Counted from the stretch's first letter, positions 18,970 through 28,152 are shown. The stretch: 64,000 nt of DNA from Listeria innocua (GCF_028596125.1 NZ_CP117229.1:1534001-1598000); one strand, 5' to 3'. Notes: a model not told the origin generated them from the sequence alone. Translations and numbers: made by a program.

Positions 18970-21324
18970 TTAAGTTTCTTTGTTTCTGAGTTTAGCCAAT
19001 TGGTCCTTCGTGATGATAACATCTCGTGGCTTAGAACCATTAATTCCTGAAACTATTTGATGATTCTCAAGAGATTCCATTAATCTAGCCGCTCGGTTGT
19101 AACCAATCCTAAAATGTCTTTGCAGTAAAGAGGTAGATGCGGCATTTTGGCTTAAAACAAAGTCACATGCCTCTTCAAATAATTCATCAGTGTTTTCTTT
19201 AACCGATTCTTTTACAAGTAACTCTTGTTCTTCAAAGATGTAATCTGCCTCCCCTTGGCTACGAACATGAGCTACGACAGCATCGATTTCTTCATCACTA
19301 ACAAATGTCCCTTGGAGACGCACTGGTTTGCTTGCACCACTTGGTAAGAAAAGCATGTCCCCTTTTCCAAGAAGTTTTTCAGCACCGCTTGCATCAAGGA
19401 TGGTTCTAGAATCGATTTGTGAAGACACAGAGAAAGAAACGCGTGTCGGAATGTTAGCTTTAATAAGACCGGTAATTACGTCTACAGATGGTCTCTGCGT
19501 CGCTACAATCATATGGATACCACATGCCCGCGCTTTTTGTGCAATACGACTAATAGATTCTTCTACATCATTCGGCGCAACCATCATTAAATCAGCTAAT
19601 TCATCAATAACTATTAAAATATATGGTAGTTTTTCGCCGGTATGATCAGGATGACTTGCATATTCATTATATTTTTCCATATTTCTAACGCCGGTATGAC
19701 TAAAGAGTTGATAGCGACGTTCCATTTCTTCTACAGCCCATTTGAGTGCAACTGTTGCTGCTTTTGCATCTGTAATTACCGGACTGACGAGATGCGGAAT
19801 ACGATTATATGGAGCGAGTTCAACCATTTTTGGATCAATTAAAAGCAATTTCAATTGGTCGGGAGTCGCTTTATAGAGCAAACTTACGAGTAATGAGTTG
19901 ATACAAACACTTTTACCGGAGCCTGTAGCACCAGCAATTAAGCCATGAGGCATTTTTTGCAGGTCTGTAATAATCGGTGTTCCAGAAATATCAAGACCAA
20001 GTGCGGCAGTTAACGGCGACTTAGATGATTGAAACGCTTCTGTGTTCATTAACTCAGAAAGCATCACTGGACGACTTGTTTGGTTTGGAATCTCGATACC
20101 AACTGTGCTTTTCCCTGGAATTGGAGCTTCTATTCGAATATCTTTTGCAGCTAAGTTTAGCTTAATATCGTCTGTTAAATTAGTGATTTTACTTACTTTG
20201 ACCCCTTTTTCTGGTTGGACTTCAAATCTAGTTACAGCGGGACCTTGTGTTCTATTAACAACGCTCGCATGAACATTGAAATTTTCTAATGTTTCATCTA
20301 GCATTTCTTGTTGCATTTGTAACCATGAATCGTCTTCTCGTTTCGATACGGGCGGATGTAGCAACCCGAACGACGGAAATTGATAATTGCTTGGATATTC
20401 TGGTGCTACTTGTCTTTCTTCTGTTATAGCAACAGGTTGAATATTTTCAGTAATTACTTCTTTCTCTTGAACGATTTCAGCTGCTGGTTCTTTTTGAAGT
20501 GCTTGTTTATCTTTTTTTACCATCATAACGTTAAATGGAATTCTGCTTTTCAACATTTGTTCTTGTCTACTTGCTTCGACTTGTTTCTTTTGTTTAGGTA
20601 CTTGCGTCGTTTCTTCTTGAATAAGGGTCACGCGTTTTGGAGCTGGTTCAACTGGAGTAGCTTCATTACTAGCTAAAACTGGTTCTTCTACTACTTCCTC
20701 AATTCCAACTTCTTCTGGGTAAGTGTCTTCTATTTGTTTTTCAATTTCTGTATCAAAAGCAATTGTTTCTGCTTCTGCTAATTCTGGTAAATCCACTGGA
20801 GGAATAGTTAAATCTTCTTGAATTTCTGCAATTTCGTCTGGTTCAGACACTGCAAACTCAAATTTACTCGGTCTTTTATTAAATGCATAAACCGGAGACG
20901 GAACATCTGTCGCAGCAAAAGGACGTTTTCTTGTTTCTTCTTTTACAACAGGTTTGTCGCTCGTTTGATGCATAGCTCTAGTTGGTTGTTTTTGTGTTTG
21001 TTTTTGTGTTTGAATTGGTTGGCTGACTGGCTTATCAGGTATTAGCGGAAAGCGGAATTCACCTTTTGGATATTGATATACCATTTGTGTTTTCACTTGC
21101 CGTTTCACTGGTTGCAGGTGTTTTTGCTTTGGCACTACACTTTTTGGTGTAGGTCGTACAGTTCTTGTATTTCGTTCTTTTGTTTTAATTGCCGTAACTT
21201 TTGATTTCGGCTCTACTTCAGGAGCATACGTTACTTTCTTTTCTACTTTTTTAGTAGGTGTATTTTCATATGTATCTATTTCTTCGTCCATATCGCCAAA
21301 GAAAAAATCTTTAAACCATCCCAT
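18970..21324 (-). CDS. sftA: Soluble FtsK/SpoIIIE-type DNA translocase SftA
   Basis: 784-residue septum-associated motor that clears chromosomal DNA from the closing septum. No transmembrane segments are seen, unlike FtsK or SpoIIIE. Residues about 1-330 are a low-complexity linker rich in K, P, Q and E; the motor follows, with Walker A GATGSGKSVCINSLL, Walker B ILIVIDELADLMM, and a C-terminal winged-helix gamma domain (TSLLQRHFRIGYNRAARLMESLE) for KOPS-like recognition. Position beside murC and ytpR matches B. subtilis ytpT (sftA). Start at the ATG after AGGGTGATAATGA. Confidence 0.92.
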   Translation of the reverse strand: MGWFKDFFFGDMDEEIDTYENTPTKKVEKKVTYAPEVEPKSKVTAIKTKERNTRTVRPTPKSVVPKQKHLQPVKRQVKTQMVYQYPKGEFRFPLIPDKPVSQPIQTQKQTQKQPTRAMHQTSDKPVVKEETRKRPFAATDVPSPVYAFNKRPSKFEFAVSEPDEIAEIQEDLTIPPVDLPELAEAETIAFDTEIEKQIEDTYPEEVGIEEVVEEPVLASNEATPVEPAPKRVTLIQEETTQVPKQKKQVEASRQEQMLKSRIPFNVMMVKKDKQALQKEPAAEIVQEKEVITENIQPVAITEERQVAPEYPSNYQFPSFGLLHPPVSKREDDSWLQMQQEMLDETLENFNVHASVVNRTQGPAVTRFEVQPEKGVKVSKITNLTDDIKLNLAAKDIRIEAPIPGKSTVGIEIPNQTSRPVMLSELMNTEAFQSSKSPLTAALGLDISGTPIITDLQKMPHGLIAGATGSGKSVCINSLLVSLLYKATPDQLKLLLIDPKMVELAPYNRIPHLVSPVITDAKAATVALKWAVEEMERRYQLFSHTGVRNMEKYNEYASHPDHTGEKLPYILIVIDELADLMMVAPNDVEESISRIAQKARACGIHMIVATQRPSVDVITGLIKANIPTRVSFSVSSQIDSRTILDASGAEKLLGKGDMLFLPSGASKPVRLQGTFVSDEEIDAVVAHVRSQGEADYIFEEQELLVKESVKENTDELFEEACDFVLSQNAASTSLLQRHFRIGYNRAARLMESLENHQIVSGINGSKPRDVIITKDQLAKLRNKET

Positions 21325-21585
21325 TCATTATCACCCTAAATTTAATTTTCTTGTTTGATTTTAACAGACAAAATCAAAATAATCTATGACAAAATTGTGA
21401 ATTCGCTATTTTTCGAGCCGTATTCGTTATAATACCTTGATACAACTAGGTTTAAACCCGATATAAGTTTTTATTATACCTTGAAAATTATCTTTATTTT
21501 GTACGATTTATGCATATATTGTATACAATTAAAGTTATATTGTTCTACATTTTAATCATTTTCACAAAGTAGCAAATTTAGCAAG
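21325..21585. other. Gene-free stretch upstream of sftA
   Basis: No convincing coding frame. It contains a perfect 12-base palindrome ATTGTATACAAT (21518-21529), and two copies on the minus strand of TCAAGGTATWATAA (near 21430 and 21473), each holding a possible -10 box. TGT-TAAAAT near 21358 on the minus strand is another candidate. The true sftA promoter cannot be decided from this. Confidence 0.4.
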
Positions 21586-21617
21586 CAAAAAAGCGCCCGA
21601 TATAGCATCAGGCGCTT
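21586..21617 (-). terminator. Terminator of the ytoP-ytpPQR operon
   Basis: Ten-base stem around AAGCGCC/GGCGCTT, TTTTTT tail on the minus strand. Confidence 0.9.
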
Positions 21618-21632
21618 AAAAAAATCAATTAT

Positions 21633-22250
21633 TTAAAAATTTACCGGAAATTCTTCACCCGGTGTAGCGGAATCTTCTAAAACAAGGATACCTTTTTCAG
21701 TTGGCGCATTAGGAATTGCCAATTCACGCGCGGCACATACCATGCCGAAAGAATCTTCGCCTCGTAAATTAGACGGTTTAATGATTAAACCACTAGGCAT
21801 TACTGCGCCGATTTTCGCAACCACTACTTTTTGTCCAGCATCGATATTTGGGGCGCCACAAACAATTTGCAACACTTCCCCACCCACATTAATCTGGCAT
21901 ACATTTAATTTATCCGCATTCGGGTGTTTTTCTTTCGACTCCACGTACCCAACTACAAATTTCGGGGTTAAATCAGCTACGATTTCAGGTTCAAATCCCG
22001 CTTTTTCGATAACTTGATTCATTAACGCAACAAGTTCTTCAGTTAAATCCACTTTGCCATTTGCAGTAATGTCAAAGTATTTGGAGCTATTAAAAATATT
22101 GAAACCTGCAACTTGCTTTGTTTCGCGGTCAAAAATTCGTGCGACATCCCCACGGCGCTCCCACTCGCGATTTTCAAATGTTACTTCGCCTGTTTCAATT
22201 AGTAGAGTGTCCCCTACCCCTTTTTCATTATAAAATGCGTTTACTATCAC
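21633..22250 (-). CDS. ytpR: YtpR-family tRNA-binding (EMAP/OB-fold) protein
   Basis: 205-residue stand-alone protein related to the N-terminal tRNA-binding part of phenylalanyl-tRNA synthetase beta chain. The OB-fold tRNA_bind domain covers about 95-200 (FVVGYVESKEKHPNADKLNVCQ, IVCGAPNIDAGQKVVVAKIGAVMP, FGMVCAARELAI). The N-terminal 90 residues are specific to YtpR. It is too short to be a synthetase; role in tRNA quality control or handling is an inference. Five bases downstream of ytpQ. Confidence 0.87.
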   Translation of the reverse strand: MIVNAFYNEKGVGDTLLIETGEVTFENREWERRGDVARIFDRETKQVAGFNIFNSSKYFDITANGKVDLTEELVALMNQVIEKAGFEPEIVADLTPKFVVGYVESKEKHPNADKLNVCQINVGGEVLQIVCGAPNIDAGQKVVVAKIGAVMPSGLIIKPSNLRGEDSFGMVCAARELAIPNAPTEKGILVLEDSATPGEEFPVNF

Positions 22251-22255
22251 GTCTT

Positions 22256-23056
22256 CTACTCCTTTAATCTGTTTTTTGCCATTATAAATATCGGTTCAAG
22301 TTTACCATTATTATAGACAAATGGCAAAGAGGTTATTGGCACAAGTCCATCTGCGAAAAAGTCCATCGTCATATGCGCCAGAACGTCATAACCGGTATTA
22401 TCTTTGATAGCGCCAATAATTAAAACATCTTGATGCGGCACAGCGAGCACCATTTCCCCAGTTAGCTTTTCGCGCATTTGCTGAAGAAAACTAACATTTA
22501 GTAAACGACTCGCATCATAGCCGTCATTTGTACGCACGAAATAAAAATCATTCCCATTAACCGAGTCTTTTTTTAGCGGAATTTCTAGTTTTCCCAGATT
22601 ATCGAAGGCTGCTTTTCTGACTTCTTCATGGGAAAGCCCTTCTTTTTCCAGCATGTTTTTTTCGATGAAACGGTAGGATTTTCCTAAATCAAACGCATAG
22701 AAAATTTTCGTTTCAGCGGTATGTTCATCTGTTAAAAGCACTTCTCCCGCTTTGGTGGTATCAGGAAAAGAAGTCGCTCTAACAACGGGATAAATATTCG
22801 CTGTATTGTTTTTGAGTTCAATGTTTCCGGATGCAGCCAGAAAACCTTCTTCGACATAGTAAATAATCTTTTCAATCGCAGCTTCACCATCGTTTTCATA
22901 ATTTGCGATGATTTGTGGGATAGCCAAAGTTACTTTTTTGCCATTTTGGGTAACCGAAAGTGTGTCACTATCTCGTTCGTAAGCAAACTGCCGATTAGGT
23001 TTATTCAGTTCCTTCTCTAGTCGTTCTTTCATTTTTAATGTCGTCATTTTTGCCAT
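22256..23056 (-). CDS. ytpQ: YtpQ-family protein of unknown function (DUF1444)
   Basis: 266-residue soluble protein resembling B. subtilis YtpQ: mixed charged helices, a central [11 protein letters not shown] strand region and C-terminal [21 protein letters not shown] start at ATG five bases after GGGGAGG; six extra codons upstream overlap that site. Lies between a thioredoxin-like protein and YtpR, an order conserved with Bacillus. No catalytic motif recognised. Confidence 0.82.
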   Translation of the reverse strand: MAKMTTLKMKERLEKELNKPNRQFAYERDSDTLSVTQNGKKVTLAIPQIIANYENDGEAAIEKIIYYVEEGFLAASGNIELKNNTANIYPVVRATSFPDTTKAGEVLLTDEHTAETKIFYAFDLGKSYRFIEKNMLEKEGLSHEEVRKAAFDNLGKLEIPLKKDSVNGNDFYFVRTNDGYDASRLLNVSFLQQMREKLTGEMVLAVPHQDVLIIGAIKDNTGYDVLAHMTMDFFADGLVPITSLPFVYNNGKLEPIFIMAKNRLKE

Positions 23057-23090
23057 AGGTGCCTCCCCTTCCATAAAAAGCAGTCACTTT

Positions 23091-23402
23091 TTATATTGCA
23101 GCTAGAAAATCATTAATTTCTTCTTTTGTTTTTCTATCTTTACTAACAAAACGCCCTACTTCTTCACCATCTTCAAAAGCAAGGAAACTAGGGATTCCAA
23201 AAATCGCTAAATCAGCACATAAATCAATAAATTCATCTCGATCTACATGATAAAAAGTGAAATCCTCATTTTCAGCTTCAATTTCCGGCATTACAGGTTC
23301 AATATATTTACAATCGCCGCACCAATCAGCGCTAAACATAAAAACAGATTTACCTTCCGCTTTTATCTCATTGAATTGTTCTACAGATTCTAAGTTTTTC
23401 AT
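23091..23402 (-). CDS. ytpP: Thioredoxin-like protein YtpP
   Basis: 103-residue thioredoxin fold protein with the active site SADWCGDCKYIEP (CGDC rather than CGPC), cis-proline GIPSFLAF and HVDRDEF strand. CGDC is typical for YtpP-type bacilliredoxin-associated thioredoxins that reduce mixed disulfides such as bacillithiol adducts in Bacillus (inference here). It follows a terminator and could be transcribed separately from the upstream ytoP genes, but no strong promoter is visible in the 78-base gap. Confidence 0.9.
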   Translation of the reverse strand: MKNLESVEQFNEIKAEGKSVFMFSADWCGDCKYIEPVMPEIEAENEDFTFYHVDRDEFIDLCADLAIFGIPSFLAFEDGEEVGRFVSKDRKTKEEINDFLAAI

Positions 23403-23480
23403 TTTTTGTTCGCTCCTTCTTCTTTCATACTAGTTAAATCCTAACGCCTTAGCTAACTTTCGTCCAGAATAACGCTCATG

Positions 23481-23514
23481 AAAAAAGTCCGGCTCCGTTA
23501 TAAGAGCCAAACTT
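23481..23514 (-). terminator. Terminator or attenuating hairpin after the small membrane gene
   Basis: Stem AGTTTGGCTC with GAGCCGGACT (one G-U) and TTTTTT tail; it lies inside the ytoP-ytpR gene block. Confidence 0.82.
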
Positions 23515-23515
23515 T

Positions 23516-23734
23516 TCACCGTACTTTAGATCGCGTTTTTTTCTTTTCTATATAAAGATTAAAATAACCAACGATTAACGTCATCACTCCCGCTATCAGG
23601 GTGGTAACGATCCAGCCGATTTCAGCATCGCGGAGGTAAGGTATCCCTGTAGCGTAACCTACTAAGAATACTAGACTTGCTACCAAAAGTAGAAATCCAA
23701 CCAAAAATACTGGTTTTTTGATTATTTTACGCAT
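23516..23734 (-). CDS. Small two-helix membrane protein
   Basis: 72 residues with two probable transmembrane helices (about 9-27, [19 protein letters not shown], and 40-57, [18 protein letters not shown]) and a basic C-terminus (KKKTRSKVR). I use the ATG that overlaps the ytoP stop (ATGCGTAA), implying translational coupling; a TTG six codons earlier is the alternative. Not recognised beyond this. Confidence 0.72.
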   Translation of the reverse strand: MRKIIKKPVFLVGFLLLVASLVFLVGYATGIPYLRDAEIGWIVTTLIAGVMTLIVGYFNLYIEKKKTRSKVR

Positions 23735-24800
23735 TGTTTTTAATGGTTTCAAAAGTTGTTTTATCGAGACCGCGAATAAGTGTTGTAATCATTTCTTTCG
23801 CCGCAGCGTAGTCATCCACATGTAAAATCGAGTTAGATGAGTGAATATATCTAGCCGGAACACCAATTACTGCACTCGGAATACCACTAAGTGACGTGTG
23901 AACTTTACCGGCATCTGTTCCACCAGGTGAAACAAAATATTGATATGGAATTTTATTTGATTCCGCAGTATCAAGTAAAAATTCACGCATACCACGGTGC
24001 ATAATCATCGTCCGGTCAAAAATACGCAGTAAGAAACCTTGGCCAATTTGACCGAATTGCGATTTATTCCCAGTCGTATCATTGGCAGGACTAGCATCTA
24101 ACGCGAAAAATAAATCTGGTTGAATCATATTCGCACTTACACCCGCACCACGAAGACCGACTTCTTCTTGCACATTCGCACCAGCAAAAAGCGTATTTGG
24201 TAAAGATTCCCCTTTTAATTCTTTCATAAGCTCAATTGCAAGACCGACACCATAACGGTTATCCCACGCTTTAGCTAAAATTTTCTTTGGATTTGCAAGT
24301 GGAGTGAATTCAGCGACAGGAACGATAAATTGCCCTGGTTTGATACCGATTTTTTCAGCGTCCGCTTTATCATCTGCACCAATATCAATAAGTAAGTTTT
24401 TCGGGTCAGTTGGTTTGCTACGTTCCGCTTCTGATAGTAAATGCGGAGGAACAGAGGCTACAACGCCAATTACAGGACCATTTGGCGCCATAATTTGCAC
24501 ACGTTGCGCTTGTAAAACTTGCGGATTCCAACCACCAATTGTTTGGAAACGAATCAAACCATTGTCTGTAATTTGCGTTACCATAAAGCCAACTTCATCC
24601 ATATGGGCTGCAACTAATACGCGCGGACCATCAGTCGCTCCGTGTCGCACACCAAAAATGCCACCTAAGCCATCTTGGATAATTTCATCGGAAACCGGTT
24701 CAAGTTCTTTTCGCATAAATGCTCGAATTCTATGTTCATCACCCGAAGTACCTTGAAGTTCCGTTAATTCTTTAAACATTGCTAACGTTTCTTTTTCCAT
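23727..24800 (-). CDS. ytoP: M42-family glutamyl/leucyl aminopeptidase
   Basis: 357-residue dinuclear metal aminopeptidase. Metal and catalytic motifs: [38 protein letters not shown] (general base Glu in EE), LDASPAND and the late PARYIHSS histidine. The TET-peptidase layout and YtoP-like length agree. Probably cytosolic peptide turnover. The neighbours ytpP, ytpQ and ytpR follow as in Bacillus. ATG after a weak GAAAGAG. Confidence 0.92.
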   Translation of the reverse strand: MEKETLAMFKELTELQGTSGDEHRIRAFMRKELEPVSDEIIQDGLGGIFGVRHGATDGPRVLVAAHMDEVGFMVTQITDNGLIRFQTIGGWNPQVLQAQRVQIMAPNGPVIGVVASVPPHLLSEAERSKPTDPKNLLIDIGADDKADAEKIGIKPGQFIVPVAEFTPLANPKKILAKAWDNRYGVGLAIELMKELKGESLPNTLFAGANVQEEVGLRGAGVSANMIQPDLFFALDASPANDTTGNKSQFGQIGQGFLLRIFDRTMIMHRGMREFLLDTAESNKIPYQYFVSPGGTDAGKVHTSLSGIPSAVIGVPARYIHSSNSILHVDDYAAAKEMITTLIRGLDKTTFETIKNNA

Positions 24801-24834
24801 TAATAATCATCTCTTTCCGTGTGAAATCTATTTT

Positions 24835-24843
24835 ATTATAGCA
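24835..24843 (-). promoter_or_regulatory. Extended -10 promoter of ytoP
   Basis: TGC followed by TATAAT on the minus strand, 35 bases before the start codon; -35 poor. Confidence 0.55.
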
Positions 24844-24926
24844 AATAAAAGATGTTTCCGCTTGCCTTACTTCTCCATTTTATCGAAAGCGCGTTCAAAA
24901 ATCCTTTTATAATCAAAAATTTGTAG

Positions 24927-24932
24927 TATAAT
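24927..24932 (+). promoter_or_regulatory. Probable -10 box of the PepSY gene
   Basis: TATAAT 64 bases before the ATG; the -35 (CTTTTA at 17 bases) is weak. Confidence 0.45.
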
Positions 24933-24996
24933 GGTTAAAAGAGATGTTCATAAGACGTCTTTTAAAAAGAATAGCAAACACTAGGGAGGAAAAGCG

Positions 24997-25308
24997 ATGA
25001 ACTGGAAAGCTTTCATTGCCGGCGTTGGAGCAGGAGCAGCAGCTGGACACCTTGTTTATCATTATTTACTTAGCGATAAAACAATTTCAGGGGACGTCAT
25101 CTTAGAAAATGTAAAAAATGCGTTCAAACAAGAAGGACCTATTGAAGGTTCTTGGATTCAACTAAAAAAGCAACACTATAAAAAATTCGCCATTGATACA
25201 TTCGTATACCACGGTGGTATCACTTGCATTCGTGAGGGCGAGAAAAAACAATTCGAATTTATCGCAGACGCTAACACAGGAACAATCATTGATGTGTATT
25301 TAGCCTAA
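24997..25308 (+). CDS. ytzB: Small PepSY-domain protein (YtzB-like)
   Basis: 103 residues. A short glycine/alanine-rich N-terminal hydrophobic segment (about 4-24) precedes a PepSY-like fold (ILENVKNAFKQEGPIEGSW ... GEKKQFEFIADANTGTIIDV). Such proteins are often membrane-tethered and may modulate proteases, but no function is established. GGGAGG precedes the ATG. Monocistronic with a strong terminator, convergent with the CsoR-like gene. Confidence 0.78.
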   Translation: MNWKAFIAGVGAGAAAGHLVYHYLLSDKTISGDVILENVKNAFKQEGPIEGSWIQLKKQHYKKFAIDTFVYHGGITCIREGEKKQFEFIADANTGTIIDVYLA

Positions 25309-25313
25309 AAATT

Positions 25314-25346
25314 AAAACGACTACCCACTTGGGGAGTCGTTTTTTT
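25314..25346 (+). terminator. Terminator of the PepSY gene
   Basis: Stem ACGACT plus CCC/GGG with AGTCGT, TTTTTTT tail on the plus strand; the opposite side has a shorter A run. Confidence 0.88.
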
Positions 25347-25593
25347 AACGAATAAAACTATCAATTTTCTTTTTAATAACAGCTTCGTCCACCACGCCTT
25401 GCTCAATCAGTTCTTTCATTTGTTCTGTATAAATCACTTTCGCAGCTGCATCCATTGCTTTTTTCACAGCTGCTATTTGTTGCATAATTGTTTCTAAATC
25501 GCGATCTTCCTCTGTCATATTTTTGATTGAACGTACGTGACCTTCAATCTTCGCAAATCTTGTTACTAGCGCTTTCTTCTGTTCGCTTTTCAT
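25345..25593 (-). CDS. CsoR/RcnR-family (DUF156) repressor lacking cysteines
   Basis: 82-residue all-helical protein. The family framework is clear: TRFAKIEGHVRSIKNMTEEDRD, then MQQIAAVKKAMDAAAKVI, then the third helix. The metal- or thiol-sensing positions of CsoR, CstR and FrmR are not: the usual RDC reads RDL, the HxxxC region reads TEQMKELI, and the protein has no cysteine and a single histidine. ATG five bases after GGGGG; a longer open frame of 31 codons upstream has no ribosome site and unlikely composition. C-rich repeats upstream could be its operator. Ligand unknown. Confidence 0.82.
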   Translation of the reverse strand: MKSEQKKALVTRFAKIEGHVRSIKNMTEEDRDLETIMQQIAAVKKAMDAAAKVIYTEQMKELIEQGVVDEAVIKKKIDSFIR

Positions 25594-25636
25594 ATATACC
25601 CCCTTATAGTATATCGGATAGGAACCCCCTACCCAG
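25594..25636. promoter_or_regulatory. Candidate autoregulatory operator of the CsoR-like gene
   Basis: Two C-tracts, ACCCCCTTATA and AACCCCCTACCC, lie directly upstream. ATATAC and GTATAT form an inverted repeat with nine bases between (25594-25614), overlapping TATACT on the minus strand. G/C-tract operators are typical for CsoR-family proteins; binding is inferred. Confidence 0.4.
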
Positions 25637-25701
25637 GTTATGATTTCGGCTTTAAATAAAGCTTTATAAGTTATATAATAACACAAAATAAAAATACCCT
25701 C

Positions 25702-25728
25702 AAAAAAAGAAGCGGAATCCCACTTCTT
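25702..25728 (-). terminator. Terminator of ytnP
   Basis: Stem AAGAAGTGG with CCGCTTCTT and seven T on the minus strand. Confidence 0.88.
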
Positions 25729-26575
25729 AATTTCGATTTTCTATTTTTAGTTCAGCATCAATTTCTCCATTTCCGCCGATTTTAACTGCTCGGAATCTAG
25801 CATCATGGTACGATAAAAACCAATAATTTTTCCCAAAAGTTCGCTTGAAAATATCTTGTTTTGCCGCGATGGATGTCATAGGATAATCATCATATGCCGT
25901 TACCCATAAAACATTTTGGTGAGCGAATGTCGGAAAAATATCTGCCATATGAATCGCTAGTTCTCCACCGGACTCAAACCAAACGGCAGAATGTCCAGCA
26001 CTATGTCCTCCAGTATGAGTCATTTTAATCGCATCATTAAATCGTTTTTCTTTCGTAAATGTGTGGACTTGCCCTTTTATTGCTTGCCAGTTTTCTTGCC
26101 AATAAGTTGCTTTTGAACGAATATTCGGGTGTTGCATTTCGTCCCATTCAATTTCAGAAGTCCAGATTTCCGCATTTGGAAAAATAGAATAATAACCCTC
26201 TTCTGAACAACCAGTCAAACCTAACACGTGGTCAAAATGTAAATGAGTCATTAAACAGTAGTCTATATCCTCAGGGGCAATATTTAGTTTTGCTAAATCT
26301 TCTAATACGAAAGACTCTTCAGTTACCCCATAATTACGTTTTTGTTTTTCTGTTAGTCGCCCGTTCCCTAGCCCGCTATCAATTAGATAATTTTTCCCTA
26401 AATACTGAAAAAACATCGGATCGGTTACATTAGCTAATTGATTTTTTTCATTTGCTGGATATTTTTTCTCCCATAAAGGTTTTGGAACTACCCCAAACAT
26501 TGCTCCGCCGTCAAAATGAGTATAACCTCCGCGCAACCAATAAATTTTTATTTCTCCAATTTGAATGGAATCCAT
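25727..26575 (-). CDS. ytnP: Metallo-beta-lactamase-fold hydrolase (YtnP-like)
   Basis: 282-residue hydrolase with the dinuclear zinc motif THLHFDHVLGL, then THTGGHSAGHSAVW, MADIFPT, and a late SYHDARFRAV histidine. The N-terminal CGGAMFGVVPKPLWEKKYPA-type segment (here DGGAMFGVVPKPLWEKKYP) groups it with lactonase-like YtnP. In Bacillus YtnP is reported as a quorum-quenching lactonase; substrate here is unknown. ATG eight bases after GGAGG. Follows trmB in the ytmP-trmB-ytnP order, but a terminator separates it from trmB. Confidence 0.86.
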   Translation of the reverse strand: MDSIQIGEIKIYWLRGGYTHFDGGAMFGVVPKPLWEKKYPANEKNQLANVTDPMFFQYLGKNYLIDSGLGNGRLTEKQKRNYGVTEESFVLEDLAKLNIAPEDIDYCLMTHLHFDHVLGLTGCSEEGYYSIFPNAEIWTSEIEWDEMQHPNIRSKATYWQENWQAIKGQVHTFTKEKRFNDAIKMTHTGGHSAGHSAVWFESGGELAIHMADIFPTFAHQNVLWVTAYDDYPMTSIAAKQDIFKRTFGKNYWFLSYHDARFRAVKIGGNGEIDAELKIENRN

Positions 26576-26597
26576 TTTTAACGCCTCCAATTAAAAA

Positions 26598-26628
26598 TAA
26601 AAACCAGATGCAGCAAGTGCACCTGGTT
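26598..26628 (-). terminator. Terminator after trmB
   Basis: Stem AACCAGGTGCA with TGCATCTGGTT and TTTTTATTTTT tail; 23 bases before the ytnP start codon, so read-through could still reach ytnP. Confidence 0.85.
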
Positions 26629-26636
26629 TATCCTAG

Positions 26637-27281
26637 TCAATCTCTATCAAATTTTGCTTCAAGACGATAGATTGGGAATCCTTTAGCTGAAAATTTTTCT
26701 TCGTATTCAGTTTTTATATTCCCTTCGTAATCGCTATTATGCAAATCAAGTGATACAAAAGTTAGTAACATATTATATTCTGAAAAAGCTACTAATGAAT
26801 ATTCAAACAAGCTGCGGTTATCCGTTTTGAAATGAATCTCCCCTGCTTTTGGTAATAGTCGCTCATAAATAGTTAAGAAGGTTGGATTCGTTAATCTACG
26901 TTTTGTGTGGCGTTTTTTCGGCCACGGATCAGAGAAATTCAAATAAATTTGTGCTATTTCTCCTTTTTCAAAAGATTCTTCCAGTAATTTGGCATCTCTT
27001 GCAACTAGGCGCAAATTAGGTACTTCTGCTTCAATTGCTTTATCAAGCGCAGAAACTAGGACACTTTCAATCATTTCAATGCCGATATAATTAATTTCCG
27101 GATTCGCTTTTGCCATACCACTAATGAACTGGCCTTTACCGGAACCGATTTCGATATGAATAGGATTATTATTTCCAAATACTTCTTGCCAGCGCCCCTT
27201 AAAATCTTCTGGGTTTTTAATGTAAATTGCTGGAAATTCTTCCAATCGATCTTTTGCCCATGGTTTATGTTTTACACGCAT
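26637..27281 (-). CDS. trmB: tRNA (guanine-N7-)-methyltransferase
   Basis: SAM-dependent enzyme methylating G46 of tRNA. 214 residues with SAM motif [14 protein letters not shown], the acidic NYIGIEM, and the catalytic signature [18 protein letters not shown]. Starts MRVKHKPWA, six bases downstream of ytmP, so cotranscribed. Complete. Confidence 0.95.
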   Translation of the reverse strand: MRVKHKPWAKDRLEEFPAIYIKNPEDFKGRWQEVFGNNNPIHIEIGSGKGQFISGMAKANPEINYIGIEMIESVLVSALDKAIEAEVPNLRLVARDAKLLEESFEKGEIAQIYLNFSDPWPKKRHTKRRLTNPTFLTIYERLLPKAGEIHFKTDNRSLFEYSLVAFSEYNMLLTFVSLDLHNSDYEGNIKTEYEEKFSAKGFPIYRLEAKFDRD

Positions 27282-27287
27282 CTTTCT

Positions 27288-28070
27288 TTACACCTCATCA
27301 TCTTCTATTGCATTTTGAAAAATTTGTTTTGCTCGTTCGTATGCTTCTTCTGATTGGTTGGTCGTAAGTTGCATGACGGTTTGGCAAAGTGTATACCATT
27401 TTAATTTACGATGTAATTCGCTAGTTAGTGTTGTTCCATAATTAGAAAGCCATTCATCCCAGCCTTCACGCGGAATATATTGGTATAATATCATTCCTAA
27501 ATCATTTGCAGCATCAGCAAGCATTGCGCCGTCCCAATCAACAAGAAACAATTCATTTTCTTCTGATATTATCCAATTATTGTGGTTGACATCTCCGTGA
27601 CAAACGACGTAATCTGCTTTCTCGACAGCTGTAATATTTCGCTCTAAATACTCGATTGCTGTCTGCATTACATTATTAGCTTCATTTTTAGCTTCCATTT
27701 CTGCTTTTAGACGAGCTAGTAATTGATGGGCAGAAAAATAACAGTTTTCGATTTTTTCGAGCATATGGCGTAAGTTTTCCGAATGGTGAATTTTCGCTAA
27801 GAGTTTCGCCACTCTAGGACCAACCATTTCCTCACGAGTTAAAATATGGCAATTCACCCATTTTTGCGCAGTGATAACATCTCCGTTTTCTACTCTTCTT
27901 GTCCAGACGAGTTTTGGAACAATGTTCTCTACCGAAAGCGCTGCTAAAAAAGGCGAAGAATTTCTTTTTAAAAAGAATTTTTCGTCTTCATGTGTTGCAA
28001 CAAATGCTTGGCCAGTTTCCCCTCCAGCCGGCGCTATGTCATATTCTCTCCCAAAAAAATTATCTTTCAT
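27288..28070 (-). CDS. ytmP: Aminoglycoside phosphotransferase / choline kinase-like protein
   Basis: 260-residue small-molecule kinase fold. Catalytic loop CHGDVNHNNWI and metal-binding LVDWDGAMLAD are intact; the N-lobe lysine is in KFFLKRNSSPF. Such YtmP proteins sit next to trmB in Bacilli; substrate is unknown and antibiotic modification should not be assumed. ATG with GGTG eleven bases upstream. Confidence 0.85.
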   Translation of the reverse strand: MKDNFFGREYDIAPAGGETGQAFVATHEDEKFFLKRNSSPFLAALSVENIVPKLVWTRRVENGDVITAQKWVNCHILTREEMVGPRVAKLLAKIHHSENLRHMLEKIENCYFSAHQLLARLKAEMEAKNEANNVMQTAIEYLERNITAVEKADYVVCHGDVNHNNWIISEENELFLVDWDGAMLADAANDLGMILYQYIPREGWDEWLSNYGTTLTSELHRKLKWYTLCQTVMQLTTNQSEEAYERAKQIFQNAIEDDEV

Positions 28071-28152
28071 TTACATGCACACCTTTTATTAGCTCTTTGC
28101 AACTTCATTATCCCCTGTTTTTAACTTCCGAACAAATAGGTAACTATTCATG

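Noticed and set aside
21518-21529. Palindrome ATTGTATACAAT as a dedicated operator
   Set aside because: Twelve bases of AT-rich palindrome in a gene-free region are easily chance, and no promoter is clearly associated.
24304-24756. 150-codon frame antisense to ytoP
   Set aside because: Composition rich in Cys, Ser, Pro and Trp in the manner of a shadow frame; ytoP is intact on the other strand.
25594-25686. 31-codon N-terminal extension of the CsoR-like protein
   Set aside because: It would read through the promoter/operator region and lacks a ribosome site; GGGGG is correctly placed for the internal ATG.
27288-28070. Aminoglycoside resistance gene
   Set aside because: The kinase fold is shared, but this is the trmB-linked YtmP type found in antibiotic-sensitive Bacilli; no resistance signature.
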